The position numbers and the translations under genes were made by a program. The notes beneath the pieces are model-generated. The model was given only the letters and a program-made list of their open reading frames with translations, made no database searches and was not told where the DNA came from. From Lepturacanthus savala (taxonomy: Eukaryota > Chordata > Actinopteri > Scombriformes > Trichiuridae), in the NCBI GenBank assembly GCA_030544235.1, contig CM060463.1, positions 32,571,920 to 32,635,919 on the forward strand: a DNA stretch of 64,000 nt. Reading direction: 5' to 3'. Every line of letters begins with the position of its first letter. Position 1 is the first letter of the stretch. Positions 1-11,562 of this stretch are shown in pieces.

Positions 1-943
1 TTTGTTTCACATTTTTGGATACTGTTGCCTGAATTGTCTGCCTTCCCGTATTCCATCCCTTGCCTGTAATAAAACTTGTTTACTGATTCAACCGAGTCAA
101 GTGGTGAACTTGAGTTCTTACCACTCTGCACTAAGTTACATTACAAAACATTCTTTTTTTTTAGTTTTTATCCATTTTGTGTTTGTTTTTTAATATGGAC
201 AGCTCTTGAAATATCCCTCTTTTACAGAGAGATTTGGCCAAAATATTAGTGTAGAATAGTTAACAGGTAGTTACATAAAACACAAACACAATTCATTTAT
301 TTCACAGCAACAGACTCACACATCCACAGTGCAAGAAAAGTGGTCAAAGTGCTACTGCAGGTTGTTTGACTTTTTCCTTTTCTTACCTTTATCTTATTTG
401 CTAGTTGTAAGGCCTTTTAAAATCTCTTTTTCCCTTTATCCTGATTTGTGGTATAAGTATGATCTTGCATTTCTAAGGAGTGCAGGCTTTCATATTTGCC
501 AGTGCAGTGACTAGTGTGTGTCCCTGTACTCCTTCATGTTCTCTGTTCTCCTCAGTCGCAACTCTGAGCTAAAATGTGTATGTAATGCTTCATGTCTCCT
601 CTGGGTGTCTTTAGTTGTTTTAGAAACTGGAAGAAAATGGAACCCTTTAAGACCTCCTCATGCAATGTAAATATGGATAAGAAATTCTTCACTCAGGAAG
701 ACAAGTCAGATTATTGGAAGAGGGCATTTGACACCAATGAGGACATATATATGAATTGATATGTTGTTTTAGTTAATAAATCAACTAAAATGATACAAAT
801 TGTCACTTTACATTGTGTTTTATCCATTACCAGATCTTTCAGGATCAGTAACTCATCTTCCTTCTCAACCTCCATCTTTTGTGGTGTCCCAGAAGGTTCC
901 ATTAGTCCAATCTTTTTCTCCATCTAATTACTTCCTTTATTAC
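1..943. other. Non-genic AT-rich sequence
   Basis: No convincing gene, splice pair or recognised repeat was seen here. The short open frames are uninterrupted by chance in T-rich sequence and have no protein-like composition. Confidence 0.5.
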
Positions 944-1618
944 TTCCTTCTCCTCCCTTACCTTCCCTTCCTTCCCTTCTCTAATCTTAATCTTCCCTTT
1001 CCTTACATTACATTACCTTCCTTCCCTTATCTTATCTTATGTTAACTTGCCTTATCTTCCATTTCTTTACATTATCTTGTCTTATCTCATCTCATCTCAA
1101 TCTATCTCATCTTACCTTATCTTCCCTCCCTGCTTCCCTTTCCTTTCCTTCCCTTACCATACTTTACCTTACCTTACCTTACTTAGCTTAACTTACCTTA
1201 GCTTAGCTTTCTTTACCTTACCTTCCCTTACTTTCCCTTCTCTTCCCTCCCCTTATGTTATCTTACCTTCCCTTAGCTTATCTTACCTTTCCTTCCCTTA
1301 CATTCTCCACCTTACCTAACTTTCCCTTCCCTTCCCTCACATTCCCTTTCCTTATATTACTTTACCTTCCCATACCTTACCCTATCTACTTTACCTTCCC
1401 TGACCTTCCCTTACATTCCCTTCTTACCTGAACTTAGCTTCCCATACATTCCTTACCTTACACTACTTTACTTTACCTTACCTTAGCTTACCTTAGTTTA
1501 TCTTAGCTTAACCCTACCTTCCATTCCCTTCCCTTACATTATCTTACCTTGCCTTACCTTACCCCCCATTCCATACCATACCATACCTTCCGGTCCCTTC
1601 CCTTCCCTTCCCTACCCA
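944..1618. repeat. Polypyrimidine low-complexity tract (CTTAC/CTTCC-type)
   Basis: About 675 bases on the plus strand are built almost only from C and T with an isolated purine every few bases. The units are degenerate 5-10-mers such as CCTTACC, CTTCC and CTTAGC. The two long open frames across it (Leu/Pro/Ser/Tyr-rich) are by-products of the composition and are not genes. Such a strand-asymmetric tract could form triplex (H-DNA) structures and is prone to slippage; that is inference. Confidence 0.85.
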
Positions 1619-1735
1619 CACAGACACAGGGAGAATATGCAAACTCCACACAGAATGGTCTCAGATCAAGGACTTAAACCTGCAACCTTCTTGCTGAGAA
1701 GCAACAGTGCTAACCACTGTTCCACTGTGTCAACC
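1610..1735 (+). repeat. Fragment of common fish interspersed repeat (tail portion)
   Basis: Contains the distal block of the repeat seen complete at 62475-62815: a GGGAGAATATGCAAACTCC-type stretch, then AACCTTCTTGCTG and GCTAACCACTG. Only the 3' third is present, and it abuts the polypyrimidine tract. Confidence 0.7.
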
Positions 1736-1776
1736 AGTATTAATATTATCATCAAGCTTTATATTCATATACCAAC

Positions 1777-2323
1777 TTAGATTTTAACATTTAAAATTGT
1801 AAATAGACCAACACGTTTAGTTCTTTGTCTCCAGGAATTCCACAGGTTTAGCCCTTTCACAGATATATGTGTGTTGTGCCTTGTTGCTGTTTGGCAGAAC
1901 CAGGCCTGAGCTGCTTGCTTGGAGGTGTTCTGTTGCAGGTTCTTGAGACACTGGAAGAGTGGCTGAGAGTGTTCTGAGAGTAGAGAAGCTGCCAAAAGCT
2001 TCTGGCCTGAAGCCTCTGTTCCTGTGAGGAACAGAGAAATAGAGCTGTGCTCTGTTGATGAGCGAGACTTTCTTTCTTGAAAATGAGGAAAGAGAGAGAA
2101 CAAAGGCTGGTGATCTGCCTTTATACCTCTGGTGACACCACCATTGAAGGTGTGAAAAAAAGGGTTTCCTGGAGGTGGTCACAAGGTCCAGGCTCAGCCA
2201 GGCAGAGCTGAGCAGAGTTGTCACATATATTAGCCCTGTGGTCACAACACGTCTACTTTTGATATTTGGTTTTGTTGAACTCACGTGTTCCCCTGAATTC
2301 ATGCTGGCTCTCTCTAGGTTCAA
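1777..2323 (-). other. Two overlapping minus-strand open frames, unrecognised
   Basis: Open frames of 168 and 108 codons overlap in different phases on the minus strand. The encoded sequences show no domain, signal peptide or repeated motif that I recognise. Upstream in the minus direction a GGTATAAAGG sequence (about 2121-2130) looks like a TATA box, so the stretch could be part of a retroelement promoter or LTR, but no matching second LTR was seen. It is most likely non-coding. Confidence 0.15.
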
Positions 2324-3736
2324 ACAACTACAGACTGTGGTTTACATTTATGTGCCTCACATGTTATTAAAGAATAATAGCAAAAGTATATTAAAAGAAT
2401 TAATAAGGAATGTGTGGTTCATGATCTGCTTGATTTACAATTGCGGCTTTCTTCTGTAATATGAAAATTGGATTAATGTTTGATTTCTATGTCTTTCCCC
2501 ATACCTCCAAACAGTAAGCAAAGTACTATAAGTGAACAACAGTTAATTTAGTTAAATGTCTTTTGTTTTATAAAATATAGCAGTGGTTTGGGATATTTTG
2601 TTATCATCGATTATCACACCTAAGACTTATTTTTCATACATGTTCTATTTTAACAACATCAATCAATAATTTCACTTGTGTGACTGACCTCTCCACAGAT
2701 GTTATTACACATCGATGAGGCCACCCATCTGATTAACCGTTAACCTTCACTGCGTAATCACATATATGAGCATGCATGTGTGTGTGTGTGTGTGCGTATG
2801 TTTGTACTCTTTCCATCTCTCTCCCTCTTTCCAAACTGTGTTTTCCTACTGTATTTCATTTAACATTATTGATTTCTCCCTGAACCACCTCCTCAAGGTC
2901 TCCCAGTGGAGGACTCTGATCTGCACTTTGTTGCTGTAAACTTGTTGTGCTCTTTTAACTGCGCGCACCGAGTTGAAAAACAGACTGTTTGGCGTCTCAC
3001 ATCTCTGTGGCCTATAGCTTCCTGTAATCAGAAGAATATTTAAAGCAGTTTAACTGCTGTAAAGATTTCTTGTAAAAGCTGTGAGGTGTAGTTACTCTTA
3101 ATAATGCATCACTGACAGTTTATTGGGTGGTAAATATTATTTCACTGTAGCGGAAGTCATTTCCCCCCAAAGAGCACTGTAAAACCCTAATTGCCTCTGT
3201 TCAGCATTAAGGTAAGTCTCTGTGGGGCCCTATTTCACCGCTGTCATTAGTCTTCAGTTACAGTGTGTAGTTGACAGTACAAAACACAGTGTGTTAAAGA
3301 GTTACAAGTTTGTTGTGTGTAGAACTGGAAGAAGTGAAAACCAGAAGTTCAGGGATAGTAGAGGTTACTGGGTTGTTTGTCGAGAAATCACATGCCGAAG
3401 TCTTTCTATTGATTCACATGGTCTTCATCAAAAGATTTTGCTCTATTGGCGCAGAACTGATCTGATCTTTGAACTAGATGTTCAAATTTCCCATCACTGT
3501 GAGTCATTTTACCACATCACTCTGAATCATTTTAACAACACTCATGTTGACTTGAAAGATTAGTTATGAGTTCCCAGAATGATGGTTAGTTTAACCATGT
3601 AAAAAAAAAAAAAACATCTCCAAAAGCTCTGGAACAAGTTAGTGGACATGGACACAATAGAGTTGAAACAGTTTCTTGGTCAAAGCTTTTCATGATGAAC
3701 TTGATTGTCCCCAAAATGTACATCTAATACATTCTG
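2324..3736. other. Non-genic sequence
   Basis: No supported gene. It contains a short (TG)n at about 2778-2793 and an A-run at 3601-3614. A 113-codon plus-strand frame at 3222-3563 has no recognisable features and no splice context. Confidence 0.4.
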
Positions 3737-4161
3737 AATTAAATAGAATTTTATTTGTATAGCACCTTTTCAAACAGTGCTATAAAGTGTTTTACATAGC
3801 ATGAAATACATAAAACGTATCACATAACACAGCACACCACAATATATAAAGATATAATAAAAAAGACAAATAAAAATGAATTATTTGACAGTGCAGCAGT
3901 TATTCAGAGAATGCAAGATGGAAAAGATGGATTTAAGGAGTTTTTTTTTAAAAAACGGCGATGCCAAAGGAACAAGACCTTGACTGCAAAAGCACAATCA
4001 CCTCTTGATTTGACAAAGGGAGCAGGGTATAGTTCCTGAGACCTGAATGTGAGATATTGCTGTAGGCGTTTGAGGCTATACAGAGGTGCTAGGCCATATA
4101 AACCATATAGGAGTTTTAAAATTACTATTTCTAAAAGCATTATGCCTTCGTGAGTATTCAT
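3737..4161 (-). mobile_element. L2-like LINE, 3' end of ORF2 plus 3' tail (minus strand)
   Basis: Read on the minus strand, the segment encodes a decayed ORF2 C-terminus. It contains GLAPLYSLKRLQQYL and SRGDCAFAVK, followed by LFLWHRR, and matches the family pattern in which a GLAPxYL segment is followed by a GDRAFxVAAPKLWNxLP box. Downstream on the same strand (about 3738-3790) comes a sequence related to GGTGCTATACAAATAAAATT, the typical 3' terminus of fish L2-type LINEs. The catalytic RT region is absent, so this is a dead 5'-truncated copy. Confidence 0.75.
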
Positions 4162-4666
4162 GTCATCTTTAATACTTTATTGTCAAATATATTTTCACTA
4201 AATGGTCAAACAGACCCCCCCGCTTTTTTGGGGGATTTTTATTGACGTTCTTTAATGGCTTATCAGGCTTTTTTGGCTCAGAGGCGCTCAGGGTCAAAAA
4301 CATTTTGTTCAAACCATCAGTTTATGGTTAGAAAACAAAATAGGTAAACAAGATAGGTGGTTTCTGTAAATAAACACGCCAGCAGCTTGTTTATTTGTTT
4401 GACCTGAGTTGTGTTCCCTATTAATCTGCAGAGAGGAAGTCAGGGCTCTGCGGTCTGCAGCCTCCTGCCGAGCACACAGGAGATGCCCGTCTGTTTGTCA
4501 TTAAAAGGTCGATCTGTCAACATGACCTGATCACATAACTATTACACATTTTGGCATGTGTGTGTGTACACTTGGGCATTTGTCCTCCATTTTTGTGCAA
4601 TTGGAGAATATTTGTCAGGGCAATGAGTAGCCTGTTGTGAAACTATACCCCCCGTGCCATTTGTTG

Positions 4667-4668
<2 letters not shown>

Positions 4669-4719
<51 letters not shown>
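4669..4719. repeat. (TG)n microsatellite
   Basis: Pure TG dinucleotides for about 25 units. Confidence 0.95.
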
Positions 4720-4723
<4 letters not shown>

Positions 4724-5409
4724 GTGTGCATGTGCAAGTGTTTGTCTGTTGTGTAAAGTAATGCAACCCTTGCATAACATTGATCAAGAGGGGAAAATCA
4801 ATACATCTCCTTATTCTCAAAAATATGATTTAATTCTTATTGAAATTCTCCTAGTTTTGTCTTAATGAGACAGGATTGAAGAACAAATTGCTTTGCATAC
4901 ATACATCTGTTATTTCCACAGCTTATATGACATAAGGCACCTATCTATGCCCTCATCTGGATTGATTCTTGTGCAATTAAGATGATATAATCTAACAATC
5001 TCATAAAAAAACAAAAACAGTTTACAGATGTGTTTTACTTGGATTGTTATGGCATTTATCATTTGAAAGTCAATGATGAGGTCTGAAGTATAGTTGGGTA
5101 CCAGAAATGCTATAGTCCATTTCATAGCTTATGTAATATATAGATTAGTCACATGGCCAATACGTCATATTATTATGATAGTCATGAGATGCTGCATAGT
5201 TGCATTATTTCTTGATATTTTATAGACAAAATTAATTAATATAAGAACTAATGGCCATATTAAGTTGTGAAAATAATTGTTAGTTGCAGTTGCAGCTCTA
5301 GTTATTTGTTAGAATAATACAAAATGGCCTTCCTTTCATTAGTATCATGTTGTCTCTGCCTGTTGAAGATATAGATTTTTTCTCTATAGAGTGTAGATAG
5401 ATGATGGTG

Positions 5410-5417
5410 TATAAAAG
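5410..5417 (+). promoter_or_regulatory. Isolated TATA-box-like motif
   Basis: TATAAAAG followed by GGTCCG. About 80 bases further on an ATG (5493) opens only an 11-codon frame. No gene can be attached to it, so this may be fortuitous or the promoter of an unidentified non-coding transcript. Confidence 0.15.
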
Positions 5418-5872
5418 GGTCCGCAATTTATAAAGATTTTGAAAAGTATTACAAACTCTTCAGCAACATCTCAGCTACAGACAAGAAAGAGGAATGTCAC
5501 AGCAGTGCCCAAAGCTAATATCTTAAGAAAAGGAAACATCCTACTTGCTCACTGAAGTTTGGACACGAGTAAAGTCCATTATTATTGATCCATGCTCCAT
5601 CCAGCAGTACCGGAAAAATGTGATTTCTATTCGGGTGTAAATGCAATCAAGTTATTCCAAGAGAAATCTTTACAGGAAGTTGATGGACTCACATTGGGTT
5701 TGTGCCGCATTTCTCTGCAGCTTTAATCCTGATGATCAATAAGATGGTATAATTTAAACCTATGCTTCTTTGTAATTATAATGATCAGCAAATACTGTGT
5801 GATTTGATTTTGATGGAACATTTCCACCCTGCAGACAACTTAAAAAAATATAATTCAATCAAACTGGTTTAC

Positions 5873-6162
5873 GGGTCAGTGACAAATAATGTTTGGCAAG
5901 ATAAGAAAGTAAAAAAAAAAACATTTAATACAATTTTAAGAAGCAGGTCTCTCAAAATGTATATTGTGTTAATGTTGGTTTCTTGTTATTTAAAAGTCCA
6001 TTTGTATCATTATATATATATATTTTTTACAAAAATCATGATTTTGTGTGATTTTTTTGACACAAAATCTCAAATGGTTAATTTTTAAAAACCTTTTGGA
6101 GAGAGTTAAACTATCTGGTACCAAGTTTTTATGGTTACACCAAACAGTTTCGTCACTGACCC
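5873..6162 (+). mobile_element. Unnamed MITE family, copy A
   Basis: Starts GGGTCAGTGACAAATAATG and ends CGTCACTGACCC, an 11-bp perfect terminal inverted repeat. Internal landmarks shared with the other copies are GGTCTCTCAAAATGTA, TTATTTAAAAGTCCATTTG, CTGGTACCAAGTTTTTA and GGTTACACCA. There is no coding capacity. At 290 bases it lacks part of the interior found in copy G. Confidence 0.85.
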
Positions 6163-7040
6163 TTGCATTAATTCGGGAAATTATCAAACTCCCAGTTTAA
6201 TTTAATGGTGAGAGGTGGGTGGTTTGGTCTACATGGTCACTCATCAAAGTGAACAGCTTCACCCGATCTCATGTACTTACCTGTCACATTTTGGATCTGC
6301 ATCATAAAATTATAAGTCATTAATCTTATTTGTTTTATGCTGTTTGTTTGTTGGCCAGCTCTACCAACCTGAACACCATCCGTCACTGACTGTTGTTTCA
6401 CCGACATAATTGTTCATCCTGTTCAAACATGCTTTCAGCTCAAGTGACGGAGGCCGAAATCCATAGTGTGTCTACACAGTGGTTTTGTGCAGAAATGCAT
6501 TTAAGAGTTTATCTGAAGCTCATAAGAGACTTCAGTACTCTGAGTTAGTCCTATCAAGTAGATATCTTACACATACAATCCTTTCACTATAAAATTCCCT
6601 CTTTGTGTTTCCTCAAGAAATGCAATGGTTTGTTAAGTTTCAGTTCAAAATTTCAGATTCTGTATCGCTAGTTGAAATAATTATAAGATTATTCATATTA
6701 GTGCAAAAGTAAGCCTCTAATAACTCTTTAAAATTCTGTAGGGACCACTTGTATACCAATTATAATACCAATTATTGGGAATAATATGAAACAAATTGTA
6801 TTTGTTATGTTATTTGTAGAAATAGAGATGCTGTCCAAATTTAAATAACAAATTAGTTTTAATGTCTTTGGTGATTTACTTTCTGTGAGACAAATAATAA
6901 TCTTCATTAGATCAAACGGAAAGTCAAATCTAGTGAGAAATAAAAATGCATTTTTATATATTTTGTATTTTTTCAGTTATTTTTTACATTAAATACATAT
7001 GATTTATGCTCCCTATTGCTTCTACCAGTCAGTCAGTCAG
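6163..7040. other. Non-genic sequence
   Basis: AT-rich; nothing supported. It ends in a short (CAGT)n run at 7027-7040 that abuts the next repeat. Confidence 0.4.
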
Positions 7041-7250
7041 TCATTTTCTATACCTGCTTATTCCTCATTAGGGTCGCAGGGGTCTGCTGGAGCCTATCCC
7101 AGCGTGTTACGGTGAGAGGCAGGGATACACCCCAGATGGTCGCCAGCCAATTGTGGGGCACACACACCATTCACTCACACCTACGGGCAATTTAGAGTCG
7201 CCAATTAACCTCAGCATGTTTTTGGACTGTGGGAGGAAGCTGGATTGGAT
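7041..7250 (+). repeat. Common fish interspersed repeat, 5' two-thirds
   Basis: Runs from TCATTTTCTATACCTGC through GGGTCGCAGGGGTCTGCTGG, the GAGAGGCAGGGATACACC block and ATTTAGAGTCGCCAATTAACC to GACTGTGGGAGGAAGC, then stops. It is nearly identical to the copy at 62475-62815. The open frames across it (both strands) are repeat-derived. Confidence 0.8.
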
Positions 7251-8468
7251 TCTACCACAGCGTAAAATAACAGTTTCTCCCACTTTGGACAACATCACAC
7301 AGTGTGTTGACTCTCTCAAGGCCTTTAACAGCACAAACCTTGATATGTTTGTCCCCTCAGCCTTTTCAACAACTGATACAAATTCAATATTGCCATCTTG
7401 TTGGGTTTTCACAAGTGTTGAACTCAAAGCCTTTGACGGTACAGATAAGAGCGCACGAAAACACTGCCAAGTGTTATAGCACACGCAGGAGTAACTTTAC
7501 CTTTGCTTTCTCAATCACACTCTTTGCTTTGGAGAGCTGCCAAGTGTCATTCACCTGAAATGTGTGTAGAGATGAACTCAAAACAAGTGTTGTGTTGATT
7601 CTGTGGGTACGGGATGTAAAAAGGGGCTTCTGCACATCAGAGAGATGGCTCAGTTGCACTGACAGAAAAAGGAAAGCTTGGGAATCAACAAACTCTAGAG
7701 GAAGGTGGAGATTTCTGCTTGTGTGGGAGAAAGTGAGCAAAATATTGTCATAACTTTTTTTATTCATATTCACAGCATAAACAAGCAAAACCTTTAACAT
7801 TTATTCAGGCTAAGACATTTATCACCCCAGGGTTGCACCAGCTGTTTGTAAATTTCTCACTAGCAGTGTACATAAACAAGGATTTTACAAAATAAGTAAA
7901 TCATTTAGTAATCTGAAACATCTGTATGCTTATTCACCAAGAAGCAACCAACAATATAAACAGGAAATTCCAGAAATAACAGTTTTGGAAGCTAAAAAAA
8001 ATAATTTGTGAATGTAGTTATGTGTTTCATTTAGTATTATGTTCATTCAGTTTGGAGAGAAAGTAAATTATAACTACTGGATCATTGGTGCATTACTACA
8101 TGAACTATTCAGTTCAGCTTCTGGTTGAACACAGAGCTCTTTTTTTCTTTCTGTTGTTTCACTCTATTCCCTCTGCAATGCAAAAAGTAAAATCTGAGAA
8201 TGTCTTGGATATGGTACGATAAATTCTTTTGTCTTTTCATTTAATATTTTTGACTTTAATCTCATAAAAAACATTTTTATCTCACATTTTTCATTATAAA
8301 TCCTCTTAATTATAAATCTTATAGACCTTATAGTCACAAAAGCAATGAAAATGTCATTTTATATGATATGGGATATTTAATGAAGAGATAAAAGCACAAC
8401 TTTCAACCTAGGATTCCAGGTGTTTTAGATGCAAACTATTTTCTACTGCTTTTGTAATTTTGATTTGA
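7251..8468. other. Non-genic sequence
   Basis: Overlapping frames of about 60-125 codons occur on both strands at 7100-7800. They partly cover the repeat and have no domain features; no gene is supported. Confidence 0.35.
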
Positions 8469-8511
8469 CAATACTGATGCAGGATCTCAATTGGATCCTG
8501 CATCAGTATTG
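8469..8511. repeat. Perfect 18-bp inverted repeat (hairpin)
   Basis: CAATACTGATGCAGGATC at 8469-8486 is followed by a 7-base loop and its exact reverse complement at 8494-8511. There is no following T-run. Function is unknown; candidates are a MITE remnant or a small structured RNA. Confidence 0.9.
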
Positions 8512-9646
8512 TGTTTGCAGATGTTATAATGTGGCAAAGAAAGAAATCTGAACATTCACACAGTCAGATGTTTCTTCACTTTTGTGAGGAAGTGCCACAC
8601 TAAATTACTGTTCTTAACAATAGCACAAGTCCATTCATCCCCTATGACAGTTTTCCTTTTTAATTATTGACAAATGTTCTGTATAGTGGTATTTTGAATA
8701 TTTTGACCCCCCAAAGGTAATATATTTCTCTCTTCAGAAAACTAAGAATACATCTGGATTTCCCTAAACAGGCTTCTGATGTTAGTGATAAAGAAATATA
8801 GTGTACAGACAATAAAAATACAGTCTTACTGCCTCCAAGTGGCAATAGAGTAAATATCAGTATTAGATGATGAATCAATGTATCTTTTGACAGTGAGCAG
8901 ACAGCTAAACGATCAAAGCCTTTATAACGGGCGTCATAGTAACGGTCAAACATTACTGCTGTCATGTCTGTTCAAGTGTTCATTTAAGAGCCACACGCAT
9001 GCTTGCACTGTACTATGTGCATGCAGTATGTGACACAACATAGCTCACACACTGCTTTTGCTCTTTTTTGCAATAAATGATGTGATGGATTCAAATTATA
9101 AACATAATTCATAGATGATACGTTGTGCTAGATTAATTATCTCACTTAATGGTTTTAATTATATGGAATTAGCAGATTTTAGTTTGAAATGCAGCAATCA
9201 CTGAGCTATGACATGTATGTCAATTTAAGCCGTCTCAGAAACTTTAAGTGTGCTTTTCACACGTATAAGATGACAAGATTGTAAAATAAGCACTAAATCT
9301 GAATAGCCACTCGCCTCCCACAGTTTTGACTTATTTACACACCCTCAATCTATAATAAGGTTTTTTATGAGACTCCTGCAACATGCTGACCAAAGTATGG
9401 TATTCATATAATGTTATGACACTGTCTGCTAGCTGTAGGTTGTGATCACTTTGCTTTATAGTTGCAGCTGTTGAGCCTTGTCAAAAGAAAGTTTCTGTTA
9501 CTTTGTTACAGACAATTACGGTAAGTTATCTTATCAAATCTTTCCTGTTTGTCAAGTTTATTTTGACATAGTGAACAGCATATATTATGCAGGAAATCCT
9601 AAAGTCCATATGGTCCATATTCAAGCATGGCTTCTCCAATGTGTGT

Positions 9647-9702
9647 CCCACAGGACATCCATTTTAGGAGCATGGCTTCTCCTAAAATGTGTGTCCTGTG
9701 GG
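9647..9702. repeat. Imperfect 24-bp hairpin
   Basis: Left arm 9647-9670 (CCCACAGGACA...TTTTAGGAG) pairs with right arm 9679-9702 (CTCCTAAAATG...TCCTGTGGG) across an 8-base loop, with a short internal mismatch block. The geometry is like a small pre-miRNA stem, but the stem is at the short end of that class. The loop-side sequence CATGGCTTCTCC also occurs just upstream at about 9627. Confidence 0.7.
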
Positions 9703-11306
9703 ATGAAACACAGGAGACATCCTACATACACATGTGAGGAACATGAGAACTCCCAAGACAGTGCTTCAAAGTCCCAGTCTCATAAAAAATCTTATTATAG
9801 TTTGAGGATGTTGTTCTGTGTTATGTGACATGTTCATATGATTCATGGAGATTTTTGTACAAATCTGAATAATGTTCACAACTCAAGCTATTGATTGCTG
9901 ACAATTAGGTTTTATTTGAATACATTCACAATAATTACAACTTATAGGGTTAAACATAGTGTGTTGAGTGAAGAGCAACATCAGGTGATGTAATTGAGTT
10001 TCACATAAAACAAAATAATTTCACTCCAAAATATACAGAATACTACTTCAGACCTTAAATGTAGAATAGAGAGAGAATTTCAAAGAGATTAAGATCAAGA
10101 AAAATCTCTGAGAAGCCACGACCCATATTAAAAAAGCAGAAGTCATTGTCATAGAAAATTTACATTTTACATTATCTTGAACATTCTTATTTTATATTAT
10201 ATAAGCTTGCTATTTTAAAGTACATAAATCATGTCGTGTAGATACTCGAAATTATTATTATTTGCTTTTTATGTATCAGACAAGCAAAAGCAACTTTCTC
10301 CTTGTTCTACCTGAGAGGTGTGTTTGTGAGACATAGCTTCCAAATAAATTGGATATAAGATAAGAATTGATGCGAACAGGGGCACAGATAAGATTTTGGA
10401 ACTGAGGGGGACCAAATACACACATGTGCGCGTGCACACGCGCGTATACATGCACACACGTATATATGTGTACTGAAGCTCCAATATACATTCCAATTAT
10501 GAGTTTTCCAACTAAATGAGCAGTGGCAGTCAACATTATTATATAGCATTATAGCATTATTATATAGCATTATACATAAAGATATTTACCTACAGCCTAG
10601 AATGCTGGTATTTTACATTAAGCCTACCTGAAGCCCAAATGCCTCTATATTATTTTCAGACTAGCTACTTAAAACAAGTATTGCCACATCTAGGAACGGC
10701 AACAGGCATTGGATATTTATATCTTTTGGATCTTGAAAGAAAAAAAACACTGTGATTTTTTTGTTTGTTTCTCTGGCTCAATAGATAAATCACCACTTAC
10801 TCTTTGAATTAATCATTCAGCCATTTGAATCAGTTTTGAATCAGGCACAGGCAAAAGAAGCAGCTCCTCGTAGGACCACACATGGGTCGAGATGATGCAT
10901 TATTGGACGTCGGAACTCGGAGTTCTGAACAACATAACATCAGAACTGAGTGCTTCCCAGCTTAAAAACTGGGATATCATTGAATACAGAATAAAAGAGA
11001 AATGATATTAATGGACTGAAAGGAAAACCCCAACGTTTGTACTTGTATAGATGCTAGATTTCAGTGCTTTTCTGACTTCAAACTTCCAATTTACAAGTAC
11101 AACTGAACACACCTCGTTGCAGAAACACAGCAGCAATCAGTTTCTCCTTTATTTAACCTGTTTGTCGACTTACGTAGGGACAGTGGGACAGTGTGGGAGA
11201 GGGGGACAGATTGGTGTCATTGTAAATGGGTTCCCCACGTCCCCCGTGCTATCTGCGCCCATGGATGTGAAGGCATGAACTGCTGATAAAAATGAAAATG
11301 ATACCT
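9703..11306. other. Non-genic sequence
   Basis: No gene supported. About 10418-10470 is alternating purine-pyrimidine (GTGCGCGTGCACACGCGCG), a potential Z-DNA former, and produces several spurious frames. About 10900-10940 contains a CGGAACTCGGAGTTC-like palindromic motif that may be a DNA-transposon remnant. Confidence 0.35.
11148..11153 (-). terminator. Candidate polyadenylation signal of the NAT8-like gene
   Basis: AATAAA on the minus strand, about 410 bases beyond the stop codon of the gene ending at 11563. If used, the 3' UTR would contain MITE copy B. Other sites are possible. Confidence 0.25.
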
Positions 11307-11524
11307 GGGTCAGTGACAAATGTTTGACAAGATGAGAAAGTCGAAAACTTACAGTTTTAAAAAAGTATTCGTCAGGTCTCTTAAAATGTACATTGTGTGT
11401 TCATGTTGTTTTTTTGTTATTTAAACGTCCATTTGTATCATTTTTTTTTTTTACAAAAAGTATGATTCTGTGTCTCGTACCAATTTTTTAGGGTTACACC
11501 ACATGGCAGTTTTGTCACTGACCC
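11307..11524 (+). mobile_element. Unnamed MITE family, copy B (internally deleted)
   Basis: Both termini are intact (GGGTCAGTGACAAATG ... TTTTGTCACTGACCC), as are the GGTCTCTTAAAATGTA, CGTCCATTTGTATCA and AGGGTTACACCACATGG landmarks. About 100-150 bases of the interior are missing relative to copies C and G. It lies 38 bases beyond the stop codon of the NAT8-like gene, so probably within its 3' UTR. Confidence 0.85.
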
Positions 11525-11562
11525 ATCTACATTACAGTAGCTGATCAGGGGATGTTTCAGTC

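Larger units (their letters stand above)
4162..5872. other. Non-genic sequence
   Basis: No gene supported. It holds the microsatellite at 4669-4719 and an isolated strong TATA-like motif at 5410-5417, both listed separately. The rest is AT-rich single-copy-looking DNA. Confidence 0.4.

Noticed and set aside
1047..1319. 90-codon plus-strand frame, Leu/Pro/Ser/Tyr-rich
   Set aside because: Entirely inside the polypyrimidine tract; composition explains it.
3222..3563. 113-codon frame as a gene
   Set aside because: No domain, no neighbouring exons, no promoter or polyadenylation context.
7107..7484. 125-codon minus-strand frame overlapping a 108-codon plus-strand frame
   Set aside because: Largely covers a common interspersed repeat, and the two strands cannot both code; no domain seen.
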